From: Amborella trichopoda
Taxonomy: Eukaryota; Streptophyta; Magnoliopsida; Amborellales; Amborellaceae
Length of the DNA: 64,000 nucleotides
NCBI RefSeq assembly: GCF_000471905.2
Contig: NW_006499399.1
Span: 646,430-710,429, forward strand
Reading direction: 5' to 3'
A program made the position numbers and the translations under genes. This document shows positions 58,824-64,000 of the stretch, piece after piece (positions within the stretch are counted from its first letter, which is position 1; the number at the start of each line of letters is the position of its first letter). The notes beneath the pieces are model-generated. The model had not been told where the DNA came from and searched no databases. It saw only the letters and a program-made list of their open reading frames with translations.

Positions 58824-59026
58824 GAATTTTGAGAAGTTGGGTAAGCTGTTCAGTGGGTCTTTAGATATGTTATCACCTGCAATGAATTTTGAGAAGTTGG
58901 GTAAGCTGTTCAGTGGGTCTTTAGATATGTTATCACCTGCAATTGCTGAATGAGTGTGTTTTGGAATTTGGGGTCTATAGATGTGTTATCACCTGCAATG
59001 GCTGAATGAGCGCGTTTGGAATTTGG
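58824..59026. repeat. 60-bp tandem duplication beside the SOT1-like start
   Basis: Two identical 60-bp units (58824-58883 and 58884-58943) are followed by a looser repeat (period about 56 bp) that shares the tgttatcacctgcaat core. The repeats lie 31-230 bp upstream of the ATG of the minus-strand PPR-SMR gene, so they probably fall in its 5' leader or promoter. Their length, a multiple of three, also keeps a plus-strand frame open, which is a by-product. Confidence 0.85.
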
Positions 59027-60171
59027 ACACGAGATGTCTAGAGAGACAAGATTTCGTTCTCGGTCGAGTCGAGTGAGAGATTCTAATGGTTATGCGCAAT
59101 ACTTGAATGGGTGTCTAGTGGACTATAGAAGTTCAGACAGAGAAACTTCTGCTCTGTTTTAGAGAGAGAGTGATTGCTCATGGTCCATATAGGAAGAGAT
59201 CTTATCCTGTTTCCCCATGAGGCCTTATGAGATATTTATTCAACGTTTTTTCATTATGCTACCTGTTTATATCTTGCTAAATACGAACAGATATCTCAAC
59301 CATCCATTATCAAGGGTGAACGGCTGAGGGGCTTCATATATCATTCTTGAGGGATTTCAGCAATGATAACATGTGACAATCTATGGACTTGCTTATATCT
59401 ATGCAAATATAAAGAGGTACTATCTTATAAACAAGAGCGGGGACATAATATGTACTTAATCCCTTAGTCAAAAGATTTACTAGGGAGGATATTTTCAATC
59501 TTAATTTTTGGGAACTATATAAGAATCACTAGATGATTATTATCAAAAGAAAAAATTTGAAAATTGAGTTTTTTAACACTCAACTTTTAATAATTTGACG
59601 GTTTCTATTCAATCTTGAGATATTTTTCTTTTCAAATACATAGAGGGTGCAATTAGGATTTTAGTTTTCTTCTATTGAAGTTAATGTGCATCAGAGTGAT
59701 AAAAGCCATGTCTTAAATAGGTAAACCTAGCTGAAGAAGGTCTCATGACATTGGGCACCACTCACATTTAGCATCCGTTTTGGTACATAAACAAGGACGC
59801 GGTTAGCATGCGGGCCACGAACTCACATTTAGAAATGTGGGCCTCTTAATAATTTATTTTTAAATAGAACTTGTTCCTAATTTTTAGGAAATATATAACT
59901 TTTAACATGGATATTATTAGTATGCGAAAATAAATAAATTTTAAAAACTAGAAATAATATTTTTTTAGAGAAACTATTTAAACCGTTGATTTTACTTTTT
60001 ATTTGGAGGACTATTACTAAAGGGACCCGGTTTTGTTGGACGGTGTAGATCTCCGGCCTGCATAGTAATAGGTGCGACCTTGGCCACACTAAACAATTTT
60101 CCTATAAATAAACCGTGCAATTTCTATTGGAAAAATAATTGGCAACGGCGGGGCCTTAGCCAAAAATATAG

Positions 60172-60436
60172 CACTCCTTCATTTCTCTATATTTTGGATG
60201 ATTGAGGATCTAAATTCAATGAATCTTCTTAATCCTCAATATTAAGATGTAGAAGAAAAATTATAATTTGTGCCCCCTACCCCCCCCCCCCCACCCACAC
60301 ACAAAAAAAAATAAAAAATAAAAAGTAGAACTCCTTCATTTCTCTATATTTTGGATGATTGAGGATCTAAATTCAATAAATCTTTTTAATCCTCAATATT
60401 AAGATCTGAAAGAAAAATTATAATTTGTAGCCCCAA
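60172..60436. repeat. 157-bp direct duplication
   Basis: The unit ctccttcatttctctatatt through gaaaaattataatttgt occurs from 60174 and from 60331. A C-rich and A-rich low-complexity spacer separates the copies. Intergenic. Confidence 0.88.
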
Positions 60437-62559
60437 AAATGCACTATCTTGAACACCATTTCCACATGCAATCCAGGTATCTAATTAAATAAGTGAAGTT
60501 ATTATTATATTGGAAACTCAAAATCCTTTTTTCGGAGCACAAATGGATTTGCAGGGATTTATACTTTAAAATGATTTTTTGTCATCAATCTATGGAAAAT
60601 ATAGATTTTTGAGAGGGCTTCATGGTGTTACATGAGGCAGGGCACTCATGCTAATGCTCCTGCCGCACGTACCTTGAATTGCATACAACAAGAACGTTAG
60701 CTTTCATATATTAAACTACCCCAAACTGTCATTTATAATGTTGGACAGTTAGGGTGCATCATTTCTTTTCATTAATGGAAAATGTTTTCATACTTCAAGT
60801 GCAGTAATGGTACAAGTTTAGTTACGTGATTTCATATTTAACGACTAAAAGTGATTGTGTCCTAACTCATCAAAGTTAAAAAGTAATTTATTTTCTAGTG
60901 TGAACTGCTGCTCTTCATCATTATCATATCTCTTTGTAAATGAAGAAAATCCAGGCCTTTAACCGGCTCTAAAATGAAAAGCAGCAAGTGGGCAATTGGA
61001 TATGGATAGAGGAAAAGGTGAGTTAAAGGAATAATAGTGCTCGATCGTTATATTACATACCTAGTAAGAGAAAAGTATAAAGATTCTTTTGCTTTATGAA
61101 ATAAATAAATAGCTCCAAAGATATTAATAGAATCTAATCTGTTGAATATCTATTTGTTTAATCGAATTGTATTTTTCTCTCAACATCACCATAAACTCCA
61201 TCTCTCCAATTATAGTAAGAGAGAAGACTTAGGGGAAGATATGAATCTAATATCTTTTGAGAGAGAGGGGGAAGATGTGAAATTCATATATTGAGAGAGA
61301 GAGAGAGAGAGAGAGAGAGCATGAGGCATATAAGTTCTATTGTACTGCATGGGCTAGGAAACCATAGTCCCTTGAGGCTATCACAATGATGCATCACAAT
61401 GCTAGCAGTAGATTGAGAGAAACCAAGGCGTGGTGCTCTGGTTCTCACTTTCTTTCTTTCAAGGTCCAAGGATTTGGTGAACATTCATGACCCCAGTGAC
61501 AAAGTTTTCCATAGTCCATTGAACTATAGTGGGTTTTCATGGTCCACTTTATGATTTACTTTCACTAGAAATATTGGCTTAAGGAAATTACCACAAATTA
61601 TGGCACTATCAATCTTAATCTAAATCCCATGTGTCATCATTTTCATTGAAGTTTTTTTTATGTGAAATTTATGAAAATACACAAGTGATGAACTAGTTAA
61701 CGTTTTCTTTTGATTTAATTTCAAAATACTCAAACTGCATGTAACGACGAGTTCGAATAGTTGAAATAGAGTAAATTGTTAAAATATTTAAAAATATAGG
61801 TGTGTTTTGACAAATTTCCTTTTTCAATTCATGAGTATCACTTGAGAAAGTAAACAATGAGCATTTTTTTTTTTTTACCACTCTCAATAGACTGTTTATC
61901 TTTTGGTACAAAAAGGTCATAATTGTTTTTAGCTGTTGAATTTAGACACATCGGGCTGTATCGTTTACTATGCTCAAAATCTGAAAAAAAAAGAAAAGAA
62001 GAAATAAAAATAAATAATATATATAACAGCAACGACCGTTATATCTGTTCTATAACAGCAACGACTGTTATATCTAGAAAATCGCGGTTCTTAACCATAA
62101 AAAGGTTAAAGTCGACAAAACAAAGGGAGAAGCAGATGAAAATATTCCAAAAAAAGTCATAGGAAAATATTCCAAAAATGTAGCATTTTATTTCTGAAAT
62201 AAACTGAGAGTGTAAACAACGGCCGTTATTTTGTTATTTTATAAATAAGCTGTTATTTCCATGCATTACTTTTATTTAATTATTAAATTTGCAAACCCGA
62301 TATCACAAGAATTACCGATATCACGTGGTGTTGAAAATTAGAAAATTAGAAAATTACATTCTGGGTTCGTATCCCATGCCAACCTACTCGGACACAAATT
62401 ATCCAGCATTGTTTTTATTGAATAAAAATAGTTGTTTTTGCAGTACAGGTCCCATATATAACACAGGCGCGAGCCACTAACGTTATAACAACCGTTATTT
62501 TCATTTTAAGAACTATTTCTTAGATTTAGACAGATATATTTTTTTGACGAACTTATTTT

Positions 62560-62890
62560 ATTTTATTGGTTATAAAAAGGAATAATACAATACAGACATA
62601 CATGAATCAAATCCTCAGAGACCATCAAGTCCGCCATGTTAGACCCTCCTTTAGCAAGACAATCAATTCCGCCATGTTAGACCCTCCTTTAACAACATGC
62701 TGAAATGACACCAATGGATTCTCATACGTCTTGTCCTTCAGCCCAAATTATCAATAAACCCATGGAGCCTACTCACTTTTTTGCACCAATTCACCACATT
62801 CAAATAATCACCTTTCGCAGTACATTACAAAGCAGGCCATCTGTCCTTAATGATTTTCAACCAGGTAAAACGGCCCTAAATTCAGCCCCT
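62560..62890 (-). mobile_element. Remnant of a LINE RNase H-like domain
   Basis: Read on the minus strand, broken frames give DSLNVVNW-like and FQHVVKGGSNMADL-like segments, resembling the end of the RNase H domain of plant L1-type LINEs. The second motif appears twice because of a short internal duplication (ccgccatgttagaccctcct at about 62631 and 62670). Several stops; not functional. The assignment rests on recall of the motif only. Confidence 0.45.
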
Positions 62891-63512
62891 TTAGACCATG
62901 CTTAAGATATAATCTATTATTTATTTTGTTAAGAAGAAGGCAACATGGTCAAGGGAGGCCATAGCAACAGAGTTCTCAACATGTTTTCTCCCAGTCAAAA
63001 TAACTGCAGTTTACTGTCTAAAAAGTTGCAAATTAAAGTGAAAATGTTGTGGGTTCATGAGGATAGCACGATGATGAGAAGCCACTGGTTCCTTGTTTTT
63101 GCAGTACAATGCTTTTTTTATCATCAAAGAAAAAGTGAGACTAGAAAAGGTCACATTATTGGAGTGCTCTATCACAAAAGCACAGTTCAAGAAAACGCCA
63201 AAAATGGGTACATAACGGCCAATGTTGATCAATTTCATGTATTTTTGAAATTTGGAAAAGAACAAAGCTGTCAATTTCAAGATTGATAGCTAACGATGAT
63301 TATCACCTCCTGAATGAAAAAGCTCTAATAGTATATAATCCATTTTTTTAATATGCCAAAACATATATATAGTAATACCATGTTATATTTGGCATTTTTG
63401 AAACATTTTCAGTTAAATTGTTGGTATTTTTCAAATATTTCCCCTTAAAAACCCAATATATTTAAAATAATTATTATTTTCTTTTTGGTGATGAAACCAT
63501 ATATATGTATAT

Positions 63513-63987
63513 GGAAAACACTACGCAACGCCTATAGGCGAAAATAAACAATGATTTCGCCTACTTCCATCACTGTTCAAAATTCATCGTGTGGTCACGA
63601 TTGTCCGGTAGTGCTTCATTTTTAATTTTTTTTTATATAAATCTAAATGACCTGAAATTTGGAGCATGTATTCATAAAAAATAGAGGAATCTTCGAAAAA
63701 TATAAAAAAATATTTTATATGAAAAAAATTGACCAAAATACCATAGAAACTTTTCGGAGGTATTTTGATCAATTGTTTTTCGCGGATAATTTGTTTTATA
63801 TTTTTATTAGATGCGTCTCAGTAAGATGTACATACCCTCCAAATTTCAGGTCATTCCGATGTATATAAAAAAAATGAAAAATAAAACACTATTAAACAAT
63901 CGTGACCGTACGATGAAACTTGGATGGTGATGAGGGTAGGTGAAATCACTATTCATTTTCGCCTATAGACGTTAGGAAGACTTTTCC
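63513..63987. mobile_element. 475-bp fold-back (palindromic) MITE
   Basis: Outer inverted repeats (cgcctataggcgaaaata and tattcattttcgcctataga) continue inward as an imperfect palindrome (tggtcacgattgtccg against caatcgtgaccgtacga; aaatgacctgaaatttgga against ccaaatttcaggtcatt). Transcribed, it would fold into a long hairpin. No coding capacity. Confidence 0.7.
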
Positions 63988-64000
63988 CCTATCTATCTAT

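Larger units (their letters stand above)
58794..64000. other. Gene-free right edge
   Basis: Upstream of the PPR-SMR gene. Contains the 60-bp duplications, a MITE-like stretch at about 59770-60080, the 157-bp duplication, a GA microsatellite, a LINE RNase H remnant and the terminal fold-back element. No other gene seen. Confidence 0.6.

Noticed and set aside
58253-58953. Plus-strand open frames of 138 and 143 codons
   Set aside because: They lie antisense to the PPR-SMR gene and its upstream duplication. Their composition follows the opposite strand and no known domain is visible.

Overview
This is nuclear DNA from a flowering plant. The genes have GT-AG introns, and each main gene matches a plant-only or plant-typical family. 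The DNA is AT-rich, with dense remnants of plant transposon families and one insertion of plastid DNA. The lineage within flowering plants cannot be fixed from this window. There are four N-gaps (910-929, 18249-18334, 34879-35008, 53089-53108). No rRNA, tRNA, CRISPR or bacterial feature was seen.

Layout. (1) 1948-2288, minus: the first two exons of a family 1 glycoside hydrolase (beta-glucosidase), with the rest missing or beyond the left edge. (2) 11442-18562, minus: a complete 13-exon beta-glucosidase of the same family whose exons join into an unbroken 517-residue frame. (3) 24833-33744, plus: a 7-exon gene for a 216-residue membrane protein joining an N-terminal ubiquitin-like domain to a C-terminal SAYSvFN domain. 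Its introns hold a LINE inside a MITE and a piece of plastid ndhF. (4) 45458-54928, plus: a 4-exon protein phosphatase 2C of the POLTERGEIST/PLL type with a lipid-anchor N-terminus. (5) 56677-58793, minus: an intronless PPR-SMR gene resembling Arabidopsis SOT1, interrupted by an apparent one-base deletion.

Between and inside the genes lie short non-autonomous elements. Two are well delimited: a hAT-type MITE with an 8-bp target duplication at 40116-40890, and Mutator-type MITEs with 9-bp duplications at 10815-11047 and 35689-36058. There are also RTE-clade LINE 3' fragments (one with a 14-bp duplication at 12249-12758), a small LTR element at 41179-42853, and several fold-back (palindromic) elements.

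The genes do not form a pathway: a secreted glycosidase, an ER-type membrane protein, a plasma-membrane signalling phosphatase and a chloroplast RNA-processing factor are simply neighbours. I found no convincing new multi-gene system. The observations most worth following up are the ubiquitin-like/SAYSvFN fusion, the SOT1 frameshift, the incomplete tandem beta-glucosidase, and the nested and palindromic elements that coincide with assembly gaps.
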